Source: Planctomycetota bacterium
GTDB taxonomy: Bacteria > Planctomycetota > UBA1135 > UBA2386
Length of the DNA: 64,000 nucleotides
NCBI GenBank assembly: GCA_016713175.1
Contig: JADJPQ010000027.1
Span: forward strand, 1 to 64,000
Direction: 5' to 3'
Position 1 is the stretch's first letter, and each line of letters opens with the position of its first letter. The notes under the pieces were generated by a model. It had not been told where the DNA came from, ran no database searches, and saw only the letters and a list, made by a program, of their open reading frames with translations. Positions 37,647 to 46,282 of the stretch are shown here, in pieces. Made by a program: the position numbers and the translations under genes.

Positions 37647-38681
37647 TTGGCCACACCCCATGACAGCCTGTTCCGCGCCTTCTTCGGCGTCCCTGAGCAT
37701 GCCGCCGCTTGGGTCCGTTCCATCCTGCCAGAGCCCCTGGTCGACGCCATCGACTGGTCGACGATGTCGGCCTGCGACAGCAGCATGGCCGATGGCGATC
37801 TGCGGCTGCACCACACCGACCTGTTGTTCCTGGTCCGACTGCGCAACGGTCGGTGGCTGTTCCTGCTGATCGAACACAAGAGCCGCTACGCACCGGGGAT
37901 CGAACTGCAACTGACCCGCTACGCGATCCACATCCGCCGCCGCCATCTGGCCTCCGGCGACGGTCGACCGCCGCTGTTCCTGGCCATCGTGCTGCACCAC
38001 GGTCGACGCCGCTGGCCAGTGCCGACGCCACTGCCCCGGAGCCTCCGCGGCCTGGAAGCGGCCGCCGCCGGCTTCCTGGCGGGCAAGCAGCCGACGATGC
38101 AGTTCGTGCTCGAGGATCTGGTCGGTCAGAGCGAGGCGCAACTCCGTCGCGACGGCATGACCCTGCCGGGGCAGCTCGCGCTGCTGTGCGCACAACATGC
38201 GCCGACGTTCGACGCCGAAGGCGCCATCGCGGCGATCGGTCGGTGGCAGGATCTGATCGGCGCCGTCGACATCGGCACCGGCGGACAACTGCTGCTGGAG
38301 ACGGTATGTTCCTACTTCCTGCACGTGACCGAGGTGCCGGCCGCCGACCTGAGCACCGCGATCACGCGCTGTCTGCGAACGCATGAGGATCCGACGATGA
38401 GCACCGCGAGGAAACTGCGCCTGGAAGGCCGCCAAGAAGGTCAGACCGAAGGCATACAGCTGGGCATCCGCCAGGGCCTGAGTCAGGGCCTGAGTCAGGG
38501 CCTGAGTCAGGGCTTGAGCCAGGGGCGAGCCGCGTTGCTCGACCGGATGCTCACCGCGCGATTCGGACCATTGCCGACCGTGCTCCGCCAACGTCTGTCG
38601 GTCGCCACGACCGAAGAACTCGACGCCATCGGCCTGCGCCTGCTGGACGCAACCTCGCTGGACCAGGTGTTCGCGAACTGA
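37647..38681 (+). CDS. Rpn family recombination-promoting nuclease / PD-(D/E)XK putative transposase
   Basis: 344 residues if TTG 37647 is the start; GGAG lies upstream and both TTG and GGAG are kept in the second copy at 50680. 'HDSLFRAFFGVPEHA' opens the family domain. The nuclease core shows Asp in 'LHHTDLLFLV' and E-x-K in 'LFLLIEHKSR'. A hydrophilic C-terminal part holds 'EGRQEGQTEGI', a QGLS repeat and a final helical 'RMLTARFGPLP' segment. Rpn proteins cut DNA and raise RecA-independent recombination; they multiply within genomes. Flanked by imperfect direct repeats and by a fragment of another gene, so this copy probably arrived by duplication. Confidence 0.85.
   Translation: MATPHDSLFRAFFGVPEHAAAWVRSILPEPLVDAIDWSTMSACDSSMADGDLRLHHTDLLFLVRLRNGRWLFLLIEHKSRYAPGIELQLTRYAIHIRRRHLASGDGRPPLFLAIVLHHGRRRWPVPTPLPRSLRGLEAAAAGFLAGKQPTMQFVLEDLVGQSEAQLRRDGMTLPGQLALLCAQHAPTFDAEGAIAAIGRWQDLIGAVDIGTGGQLLLETVCSYFLHVTEVPAADLSTAITRCLRTHEDPTMSTARKLRLEGRQEGQTEGIQLGIRQGLSQGLSQGLSQGLSQGRAALLDRMLTARFGPLPTVLRQRLSVATTEELDAIGLRLLDATSLDQVFAN
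38472..38524 (+). repeat. 12-bp tandem repeat coding QGLS
   Basis: Four units of 'cagggcctgagt' (the last with two changes) plus a partial fifth keep the frame and encode Gln-Gly-Leu-Ser repeats. The deleted Rpn copy at 50680-51140 has fewer units, so the array varies in number between copies. Confidence 0.85.
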
Positions 38682-38721
38682 CGCACCCGCAAGACCTGGA
38701 GCTCCGGCCTCGGCATCGCGA

Positions 38722-38849
38722 CTCGCCAGCAGCGCCAGTGCATCGAGACGCCTCGGGCTCTGATCGGGCCGGTTACGGGGCGACCGGGTCGCCGGACGGT
38801 CCGTTCCCGGTGCATCGGTTGTCGCGACCCCAGACCCGTGCGATGATCC
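38722..38849 (+). repeat. right copy: fused fragments of the DUF6288-like gene and its upstream region
   Basis: 38722-38773 resembles 36684-36735 inside the DUF6288-like gene, and 38771-38849 resembles 37275-37353 just upstream of it, in the same order and orientation. The two pieces meet at 'ggccggtta', so about 540 bp appears deleted relative to the original. It now forms the DNA immediately ahead of the selenoprotein ribosome site and may contribute to its promoter. Confidence 0.55.
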
Positions 38850-38875
38850 CAGGCCTCATCAACCAGGAGTTCCCG

Positions 38876-39892
38876 ATGCAGCGACTGTGGCTGATCGGCG
38901 CGATCACCGCCTGCCTGATCGGCGGCGCCAGCGCCCAGAAGGTCGAGTTCCCGCGCGAGGGCAAGGCTGCCCAGCGCATCCAGAAGGATGCCCTCGAGGG
39001 CAAGGCGCCACCTGCCCTGCAGGTCGCCGATTGGCGCAACACCGACGGCAAGCCGCTCGATTGGGCGGGGCTGCGCGGCAAGGTGGTGCTGATCGATTTC
39101 TGGGGAACATGGTGAGGACCCTGTCGGGGTGCCGTGCCGCACCTCAAGGAGCTGTTCGCCGCCAACAAGGACAAGGGCCTGGTGATCCTGGGCATCCACA
39201 CGAAGAACGGCGCTGAGACAGTCGCCGACTTCGTCAAGGAGCAGGCGATCCCGTGGCCGATCGCGACTGACGCCGACGGCAAGACCGTGCAGGCGTTCGC
39301 GGTCGATTCCTATCCCGACTACTACCTGGTCGATCGCGCGGGCAACCTGCGCGTTGCCGACCTGCAGAACGGTGCGGTCGACGAGGCCGTCGCCGCGTTG
39401 CTGGCCGAACCCGCGCCGGCAGTCGCGCCCGCGGCCGAGGAACTCGACGCGCAGAAGCGGCTCGATCAGGCGCTCGCCAGCGCCAAGGCTTCGGGCCGTT
39501 CGGTGCTGGTGCACGTGCACGGCCCTGGTTGACCCTGGTGTGACCGGCTCGAGGAGTTCCTCGGGCACCAGGAAGTGAACAGCCTGCTGAACAAGGACTA
39601 CGTGCTGCTGTCGCTGCACAGCAAGAAGCACAAGGGTGCCGACGCGGTCATCGCCAAGGTGCGCACCAAGAAGGGCGGCGGGATCCCGTGGTTCACCATC
39701 CTGGATGGCGACGGCAAGGAACGGATCAACAGCGATGCGAAGGGCGGCAATGTCGGGTGTCCGGCGCAGCCGCACGAGATCGACTGGTTCCAGCACATGC
39801 TGACGACGACGCGCAGCAAGCTGACCGATGAGGAGATCGCGCGGGTGATCGCGGTGAATCGCGAGTTCGCGGCGCGCTGGTTGAAGCGCTGA
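38876..39892 (+). CDS. two-selenocysteine thioredoxin-fold protein (TlpA/ResA-like + thioredoxin-like)
   Basis: 338 residues when two in-frame UGA codons are read as selenocysteine. ATG 38876 follows AGGAG by six bases; signal peptide 1-20 ('IGAITACLIGGASA') sends it to the periplasm. Domain 1 (~40-175) is TlpA/ResA-like: 'GKVVLIDFWGTW-U80-GPC', 'VPHLKELFAANKDKGLVILG', and the cis-Pro loop 'YPDYYLVDRAGNLR'. Domain 2 (~190-338) is thioredoxin-7/DsbD-gamma-like: 'RSVLVHVHGPG-U219-PWC', 'RLEEFLGHQEV', cis-Pro 'GGGIPWFTILDGDGKE'. UGA codons at 39113-39115 and 39530-39532 sit exactly at the N-terminal Cys of each CxxC. All three open segments share one frame. SECIS-like hairpins follow both UGAs. 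Expected role: thiol-disulfide exchange with selenol nucleophiles. Alternative: a pseudogene with two TGC-to-TGA changes, which would have to hit both redox positions by chance. Confidence 0.88.
39116..39145 (+). promoter_or_regulatory. SECIS-like hairpin after first UGA
   Basis: Stem 39126-39132 with 39139-39145 (seven pairs, one G-U) closes a six-base loop CGUGCC at 39133-39138. G is the second loop base and 17 nt separate UGA from the loop. A three-pair lower stem (39120-39122 with 39147-39149) is possible. This agrees with the bacterial SECIS consensus of a small apical loop with G in the first two positions 16-37 nt after UGA, as recognised by SelB. Confidence 0.65.
39533..39572 (+). promoter_or_regulatory. 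SECIS-like hairpin after second UGA
   Basis: Outer stem 39534-39540 with 39566-39572 (CCTGGTG/CACCAGG, seven perfect pairs), a seven-base bulge on the 5' side, then inner stem 39548-39554 with 39559-39565 (seven pairs, one G-U) and tetraloop AGUU at 39555-39558. G is the second loop base; 22 nt separate UGA from the loop. The length and two-stem shape resemble the E. coli fdhF element more than the first hairpin does. Confidence 0.72.
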
Positions 39893-39897
39893 GCGGC

Positions 39898-39916
39898 GGG
39901 CGCCGCTTCGGCGCCC
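39898..39916. terminator. GC-rich hairpin between convergent genes
   Basis: GGGCGCCG (39898-39905), loop CTT, CGGCGCCC (39909-39916): eight perfect pairs, five bases after the selenoprotein stop and five bases before the stop of the minus gene at 39922. No T-run follows on either strand. Position suggests a bidirectional transcript end or stabilising hairpin. Confidence 0.5.
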
Positions 39917-39921
39917 ACGCC

Positions 39922-41706
39922 CTACTTCTCGTCGCCGAGGCGCAGGTCCAGCTCCACCGTGGCACCGGCGCCGACCTCGAAGACCTCCGAGTCGCACGGC
40001 CGCGTCTCGCCGTGAATGGCATGGACCTTGTGCCCGCCGGGCGCCACGCCGACGAACGCAAACCGGCCGTCGCGCCCTGTCGGAACAGTGTTCCAGCCGC
40101 CATCGGTCTGCTGGCCGGTGGCAACATCGTAGTTGCCGAGCGAGACCCGGTAGCCCGCCACCGGCGCACCGCCCTTGTCCAAGACACGGCCGATCACTCG
40201 CCCAGCGCGTTGCAGTGTGACCGTCACTTCGTGGCGACCGCCGGGTGCCACCGTGAAAGTCTCGGAGACCCCGGCACCTCCACTGCCGTTGGCCACGACG
40301 CGTAGACCCGCCTCGCCGCCGTGCACCCCCGCGAACTGCAGCGTGCCGTCGCGCCGGCTCGTCGCGTAGCCAAGATCGCTCCAGTCCGGGTTGCCGCCAC
40401 CGCGAACCTGCTGCAGCTCGGTCCACAGAAAGGGCACCGGGAGCCCCTCGTGGTCGACCAGCTTCGCGGTCACGTGCGCTGCCTCCACCGCGATCAGTCG
40501 GAGTTCCCGACCCGGCTCGGCCCGGTCCTCGTACCGCACGCGGTAGCGCAGGTCGCCACTCCCGGTCATGCGCTCCGTCTTCTCCTGCCGCAGTACCCAC
40601 GAAGATCCGACCAGGTGCAGGCTGTATGGCTCGTCCTTGACCAGCGGTGCATCCATCACGAAGCGGCCGTCGGCATCGCTGACCGCTTCGCCTGGCGTGC
40701 CGCCGTTCATCGATTGCGACCGCTTCGTGCGGCAGATCAGCTTCTGGCCGGCCAGTGGTTTGCCCGCCGCACTGTGCAACACCCCGCGCAGTTGCAGCGA
40801 ACCGATCGCGCTGGCCACGAACACCAGTTCGCGCGGCAGCTTGCCCTGCTCGGTACGGACCGAGCGCGGCTCCAGGACGAATCCGGGAACGGTCGGCTCC
40901 ACGTTCCACTCGGCTGCGGGCAATCCACGCAGGCTCCAGGTCCCCTGCGCATCGAGCCCGCCGTCCTGCAGCTGTCGGGGCATCGCAAAACCGCTGCCCC
41001 CGCGCGTCGGGTAGACTCGGATCCGCGAGTTCGCGCAGGCCTCCAGGGGCAGGCCGGTCACTCGCACCGAAACCACGTCGCCATCGCCGCGCGCGAGTTG
41101 CACGTCGACCTCCTGGTCGGTCAGCGCCACCAGCGATTGCTCCTGCATGACGAAGCCCGGCGCCCACACGCGCAGAACGCAATCGCCGATCGGCACGCCT
41201 GCCAGCTCAAAGCGACCGTCCGCGTCGGTCTGCATCTCTGGCGAACGAAACCTGCCATCGAACCATGTGAAGTCCCTGGTCCCGAGCACGACGGCGCCAG
41301 TGACTGGTGTTCCGTCGGTGTCGACGACGCGACCGCGCAACGTATTGGCAGGCCACAAACGCAGCTGGACGACGTCGCCCGGCCGATCGACCGACAAGGA
41401 CACGCTGCCAACGGCAAGCGTGTGTCCTGGCACGGTCGCCATCAGCGTGACGGTCTGCGCCGGCAACCGGCCAAGCACGAACATGCCTTGGCCATCGGTG
41501 CGAGTCTTCGCCACGGTGATGTCGAGAGCGGGATGGATCGCCGCGCGCACCTCGATGCCAATCATCGGTTCGCCCAGCGGACCGAGCACGCGGCCTTCGG
41601 CAGTGCCGGTGGCGGGCGGCGTGGCCTGGGCAGGCAGATGGACTGCAAGCAACAGCACAGTCTGGCGCAGACTCAACGCTCCGAGGCGTGCCCACATCGG
41701 CATCAT
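39922..41706 (-). CDS. secreted multi-domain protein with carboxypeptidase-regulatory-like repeats
   Basis: 594 residues if ATG 41706 is used (41703 and 41697 are alternatives). Signal peptide ('TVLLLAVHLPAQA'), then a row of prealbumin-like/CarboxypepD_reg beta sandwiches: 'AEGRVLGPLGEPMIGIEVRA', 'GQGMFVLGRLPAQTVTLMAT', 'LRGRVVDTDGTPVTGAVVLG', 'DGRFELAGVPIGDCVLRVWA', 'VIGRVLDKGGAPVAGYRVSL', 'DGRFAFVGVAPGGHKVHAI'. Such proteins are structural or binding parts of the envelope in Planctomycetota. Convergent with the selenoprotein gene across a shared hairpin. Confidence 0.85.
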   Translation of the reverse strand: MMPMWARLGALSLRQTVLLLAVHLPAQATPPATGTAEGRVLGPLGEPMIGIEVRAAIHPALDITVAKTRTDGQGMFVLGRLPAQTVTLMATVPGHTLAVGSVSLSVDRPGDVVQLRLWPANTLRGRVVDTDGTPVTGAVVLGTRDFTWFDGRFRSPEMQTDADGRFELAGVPIGDCVLRVWAPGFVMQEQSLVALTDQEVDVQLARGDGDVVSVRVTGLPLEACANSRIRVYPTRGGSGFAMPRQLQDGGLDAQGTWSLRGLPAAEWNVEPTVPGFVLEPRSVRTEQGKLPRELVFVASAIGSLQLRGVLHSAAGKPLAGQKLICRTKRSQSMNGGTPGEAVSDADGRFVMDAPLVKDEPYSLHLVGSSWVLRQEKTERMTGSGDLRYRVRYEDRAEPGRELRLIAVEAAHVTAKLVDHEGLPVPFLWTELQQVRGGGNPDWSDLGYATSRRDGTLQFAGVHGGEAGLRVVANGSGGAGVSETFTVAPGGRHEVTVTLQRAGRVIGRVLDKGGAPVAGYRVSLGNYDVATGQQTDGGWNTVPTGRDGRFAFVGVAPGGHKVHAIHGETRPCDSEVFEVGAGATVELDLRLGDEK

Positions 41707-41774
41707 GCTATCCAAGCGCGCCCATTGTCGCAGCTCGCACTCCCGCACGATGGGTTCGTGAATCCACAAACGAG

Positions 41775-42695
41775 TCAGTCGGGCAGCCGGATCTCCCCTT
41801 CCCCCATGTGCACGCAGGTGCCCCCGACCTGCACCCGACTGACCGCACCACCCTGGCGCATGATCCGCGCCGTCACCTTACCGGGCCGCCCGACTTCCTC
41901 GCCCTGCTCGACCGCGAACTCCGCTTCCGGCGCCGCCAGGATCACGCCCTCGTGCACCAGATAGCTGGCGATGCAGCCGATCGCCGAGCCGGTGACCGGA
42001 TCCTCGCCGGGCGTGACCTTCCCCCACCAGACATGCCGCGTCCGCACCGCACACGCCGGATCGCCGGTGTCCTGCGTGAACGCGTGGAACAGATCGGTCC
42101 CGACGACCAGCGACAGCTCCGGACACACCAGCGGATGCGCCATCACCTTGCGCAGCGCCGCGACGTTGCGCAGCGGGATCAGGAACCACGGCACCCCGGT
42201 ATCGACGACGCGCGGCTGCAAGTCGCCGACATCGAGCATCGATTCGTCGAGCCCGAGCGCGGTCGCGATCAGTTCGCGATCCGCGAACGGCTTGCCCAGC
42301 TGCGGCGGCTTCTGGGTCATGAACACCGACCCGACCTCGCCATCGCGGTAATCGATTTCGACCGGCAGCACGCCGGCCCCGAGTTCGAACGGCACCGTGT
42401 TGCGACCCGGACGCAGCGCCAGCCGACCCGCCATGCCGAGCGCAAAGCCGGTGCCGACCACCGGATGCCCGGCCAGCGGCAGTTCACGATCGACCGTGAA
42501 GATCCGCACGCGCACCGCCGCGTCCTTCTTGGTCGGCAGCACGACGAACGTCGTCTCGCTGAGGTTCATCTCGCGGGCGATCGCCTGCATCGTCGCGGTG
42601 TCGAGACCACGAGCTTCGGGAAACACCGCCAACGGGTTGCCACCGAACGGCCGGTCGGTGAACACGTCGATCCGGTGATAGCGGAACACGCGCAT
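41775..42695 (-). CDS. PhzF family isomerase/epimerase
   Basis: 306 residues from ATG 42695. The DAP-epimerase-like fold of PhzF is clear: 'VFTDRPFGGNPLAVF', catalytic Glu ~46 in 'MNLSETTFV', 'FTVDRELPLAGHPVVGTG' and 'TPGEDPVTGSAIGCIASYLV'. PhzF itself isomerises trans-2,3-dihydro-3-hydroxyanthranilate in phenazine synthesis, but there are no phenazine genes here. Most family members have unknown small-molecule substrates. Cytoplasmic and intact. Starts 17 bp from the divergent sulfatase. Confidence 0.92.
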   Translation of the reverse strand: MRVFRYHRIDVFTDRPFGGNPLAVFPEARGLDTATMQAIAREMNLSETTFVVLPTKKDAAVRVRIFTVDRELPLAGHPVVGTGFALGMAGRLALRPGRNTVPFELGAGVLPVEIDYRDGEVGSVFMTQKPPQLGKPFADRELIATALGLDESMLDVGDLQPRVVDTGVPWFLIPLRNVAALRKVMAHPLVCPELSLVVGTDLFHAFTQDTGDPACAVRTRHVWWGKVTPGEDPVTGSAIGCIASYLVHEGVILAAPEAEFAVEQGEEVGRPGKVTARIMRQGGAVSRVQVGGTCVHMGEGEIRLPD

Positions 42696-42712
42696 TCCGG
42701 CATCATGCCGCA

Positions 42713-44088
42713 GTGCACTCGCGATCGCATCGGTTCCTTCCGTTCCTGTTCGGTGCCGCGCTCGCCGCGCAGCGCCCGCCGAACATCGTCCACATCATCG
42801 CCGACGACATCGCCTGGGACGACCTGGGCTGCTTTGGCGCCACCGACATCGCCACGCCGGCGATCGACGACCTGGCGCGCCGGGGCATGCGCCTGACGTC
42901 GTTCTATGCCCCGCATTCGACCTGCACGCCGACCCGAGCGGCGATCCTGACCGGCGGCTACGCGCAGCGCGTCTCCTTGCCACAGGTGCTGTTCCCGAAC
43001 AGCCCCATCGGCCTCGCCGACGCCGAAGTGACGATCGCCGAACTGCTGCGCGAGCGCGGCTACGCCACGGCGCTGGTCGGCAAATGGCATCTGGGCCATC
43101 ACCCGGAGTTCCTGCCCACGCGCCACGGCTTCGACGAGTTCTTCGGCATTCCGTATCCGAACGACCATGTGCCCGAGCGCCTCGACAAGGATGGCAAGTC
43201 GCGCGGCTTCCCGCCGATGCCGCTGCTGCGCGGCGAGGAGATCGTCGAACAGCCGGCGCAGATGGCGACGTTGCCCGATCGTTTCACCGACGCCGCCGTC
43301 GCGTTCATCGCCGCAACCAAGGACAAGCCGTTCTATCTGCAGTATTCGAACATCGAGACGCACACACCATGGCTGACCAGTCGGCCGCACCACGGCAAGA
43401 GCCGGGCCGGCGTCTATGGCGATGCAGTGCAGTGTCTGGATTGGTCGGTCGCGCGCATCGTGCAGGCATTGGCCGACGCCGGGCTCACCGAACGGACGCT
43501 GATCGTGTTCCAGTCGGACAATGGACCGCTGGTGCACGAGTATCCGGAACTGGAACGGATCTACGGTCACGCCGCCGCGGTGGACACGACGCGGCAGCAC
43601 GCGCTGCGCGAGGGCAAGTACCAGTCGCGTCATGAAGGCGGCTGTCGTGTCGCCGGCATTGCCGTCTGGCCCGAAGTAATCGCCGCGGGTTCGCAGAGCG
43701 ATGCGCTGCTCGCCGGTTTCGATTGGTACCACACGTTCGCCGCGGTCGCTGGCGCGACAGTGCCACAAGAACCCGCGCGCGATGGCCGGTCCTTGCTGCC
43801 ATTGCTGCGCGGTGAACCCGATCTGGCACCGCGCGACCATCTGGTGTTCTGGGAGGGTTGGCGCGCCGTCGCGGTTCGCGCCGGTGATTGGAAGCTGGTG
43901 GCGCCACGCAAAGCCGATGGGGCGTTCGAACTGTTCGATCTGCGCACCGATCCGGGCGAACGCCAGGATGTCGCCGCCGGTCATCCCGACGTCGTCGCCC
44001 GGTTGCAGGCGCTGCTGGCAGCGGCGTCAGCGCTCGGCGACGGCAAACCGGACCGGCGGCTCGGCCGGCGGGGCGCAGCGACGGTTGA
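42713..44088 (+). CDS. secreted arylsulfatase (formylglycine type), probable 3' frameshift
   Basis: GTG 42713 begins a signal peptide ('RFLPFLFGAALAAQ'). Sulfatase motifs: metal Asp pair in 'IVHIIADDIAWDD', CxPxR as 'STCTPTRAAILTGGYAQR' (Cys71, to be converted to formylglycine), 'ALVGKWHLGHH', 'QSDNGPLVHE'. It removes sulfate esters, in Planctomycetota usually from sulfated polysaccharides in the periplasm. The first frame runs on past the family's usual end into the next gene to 44473. The adjacent frame gives a typical tail ('ARPAGRSDG') and stops at 44088, so I place a frameshift near 44050. The Cys-type site needs a formylglycine-generating enzyme, not in the window. Confidence 0.85.
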
Positions 44089-44243
44089 TGCGGTTCCGCG
44101 CGTGGCGGTGCACAGCGCGGAGCAGTGCGTCGCCCGCGTTCGCAGATCGATCGCCGCGATTGTGCCGACCCAGCGGACGTGCGGGGGTTGCGCCACGTGC
44201 AAACCAGACGTACGGTCTTGGGAGACACTCAGGAGGCAGGTCC

Positions 44244-46282
44244 ATGCTCGTCTTCCGCCAGGTCGTGTTGGGCTCCGCGCTGTTGGGTTCTACCCTCGCG
44301 CAGGCCGCGCCCGTTCTCGGCTATCCGGCTCCGACTCTTCCGGGGCCAGACGGCTTCTTCCACTGCGTCGCTGGCGTCAGGCGTTTTCGGCTTCGTCGAC
44401 GACATGGCCACCGCCGACCCCAACGACGACCGCGAGTACGTGGTGTTCGGGCGTTCGGACGGCCTGTTCTTGATGGACGCAACGCCAGTGTGGCCGAACG
44501 GCGTCACTCAGCCGATCCTGCCGGAGTCTGCGCACGTCTTGTTCTTTCCTGAGCCGGAAACAAGGTATCTGGGCCCGCTACCGCCAGGGGTCGTCGGGCC
44601 GGTGGCCAACCAGAACATCGAACGCTTCGCAAGGTTGAACGGGGGGACGGACCCGCTCAACACCAATCAGTGGAACTTCATGGCCAGTGAAGCTTATTGC
44701 CCAAACTACGCTGGCAATTACCCGGATTCCTCGGTCCCGCAGGTTGCCACGCCAGGTCACCCGCTCGTGGACCCGGCAACGCAGCAATGTCGGACATACA
44801 GTTGGTTCTACCCGTGGACCAGCCGGCACGGAACCAACCGCGAAGTCGCCGTCCACTACGAACCCGGTCCGAACTCGAATCGAAGCGCTGACCGATTCTA
44901 CGTGTACTCGATCAACGGCCATGGGTTCCATGGCGGCATCTGGATCCTGTCGCTGAAGCGCGAAGCCACCCTTGCCAACAGCCTGGTGGCCGACACTTCC
45001 GATCCGGTGAACGGCTGGTGGCGAGCAGCACCAGCAACTACTTCAGCACCAGCGGACCCTTCCTTTCACAACATCTACATTGACACGGTTAGACGCTGGC
45101 TCTGGTTGACCGAAGACTCCGGGACCAACCCGCACGTCCGATGCGTCCAGATCCAGCCTGGCGGCGGGTTGGGGTCGGCCCAGAACCCAAATTGGATCTT
45201 CAGTCTCCCATCCGGCGGCCCGGCAACGCACGACGCGATGCCAGTCGGCGATTTCGTCTACCTGAGCAACACAAGGGCCGGGCCAAACGGCAATTCTGTT
45301 GTTCGGCTCGACGTCAACGCGAACTTCGCGCAGACAATCTACAGCTCGGCTTACATTGCGGCGCCCCATAGTGTATACATTGAGACGACAATATCATCGC
45401 CGGCGTCGCTTTGGCTGTCTGCGGAAGACACGAACCACCACACGCTTCGCGCGAACATCGAGCAATTCGAACATGACACACCGACCGCAACGACGATTCG
45501 CACCGATTACGTAGCGCCAACGTACTCCTCGCTCGACTGGGGCCCTGTGCACTACGTGAGGGGCCAGGGGTTGGTAGCGCTCTTGCCGAGCTACACTGGC
45601 GGCCTCATGGCGGCTGACCTGTCTGAACCAGGGCCTGTTGTGCAATTGGCAGCTATCGGACGACTCTTGCAACACATCACGCGATTCCTTCGGGCCAGAA
45701 CTTTGTCCAGTGGCTCCTAGACAATTTCCTTGGAGCATGGGACGCAAAGCCTGCAGCGGATTCCGGATTGGTTTACGTGTCTGGCGGAAACGAAGGAGGG
45801 CTTGTCTTCCTCGCTCGCCAGGGAATCGTGAATCGATACTGGGGCGCGACCCAAATGCCTGGACTTTCGATATCACCGAAGCTGGTCGTGGACCGCCCGG
45901 TTCGAGAAAACCGGAGCCTGACGATCCGCGACGACGGCGCAGCCGAGTATCCTGCAGGGTTCAGATTTCGATTGACACTGTGTGTGTGTCAGCAACTGCC
46001 CCGACTGCGCCCTCATCCATTGCATCGCCGCCTTGGGGTGTTGGCAATGGCGTCACTTACTTGAACTCCGTTACTGCCAACCTCATCCCGACCGCATTGG
46101 TCCCTCTCCTGCAGCAGAGCAACAGCTCGACGCTGCCTCCAATCCCAGGGCTGCTGCTTGGAGTCGCGCATCAAGACAACCGCTGGTTTGCCCAACTCTT
46201 TGTCGAGGAGTTGAATGCTCAGGACGTGCCTACTGGCCGCTGGATGGCCTCGCGAGGCGCTTGGGTTGGGGTCGCGCCATGA
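44244..46282 (+). CDS. secreted protein of unknown function, three frameshifts
   Basis: ATG 44244 has a strong AGGAGG upstream and a signal peptide ('VVLGSALLGSTLAQAA'). The coding frame moves near 44375 (to 'GVFGFVDDMATADP'), near 45660 (to 'NFVQWLLDNFLGAWDA'), and near 45965 (to 'ISIDTVCVSATAPT'), and then ends at 46282 in an ATGA overlap with the next gene, which supports this reconstruction. The middle holds Trp/Tyr-rich beta sequence ('TYSWFYPWTSRHG', 'DRFYVYSINGHGFHGGIWIL') like a beta-propeller. Codon use is visibly more AT-rich than the neighbours. No family recognised. Assembly indels or decay of a recently acquired gene are both possible. Confidence 0.6.

Noticed and set aside
38472..38524. 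CRISPR-like array
   Set aside because: Units are contiguous 12-bp repeats without spacers and are in frame inside the Rpn gene.
39113..39115. Treating the first UGA of the thioredoxin gene as an ordinary nonsense mutation
   Set aside because: The downstream frame is intact, a second UGA lies at the equivalent site of the second domain, and both are followed by SECIS-like hairpins. Chance placement at both sites is unlikely, though re-sequencing is needed.
39890..39916. A third selenocysteine at the terminal UGA
   Set aside because: The following hairpin begins only five bases away, outside the SECIS range, and the extended frame would run antisense into another gene with no redox motif.
42566..43984. 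Minus-strand 472-codon frame over the sulfatase
   Set aside because: The + strand carries CxPxR and other sulfatase motifs; the minus frame has no recognisable domain.
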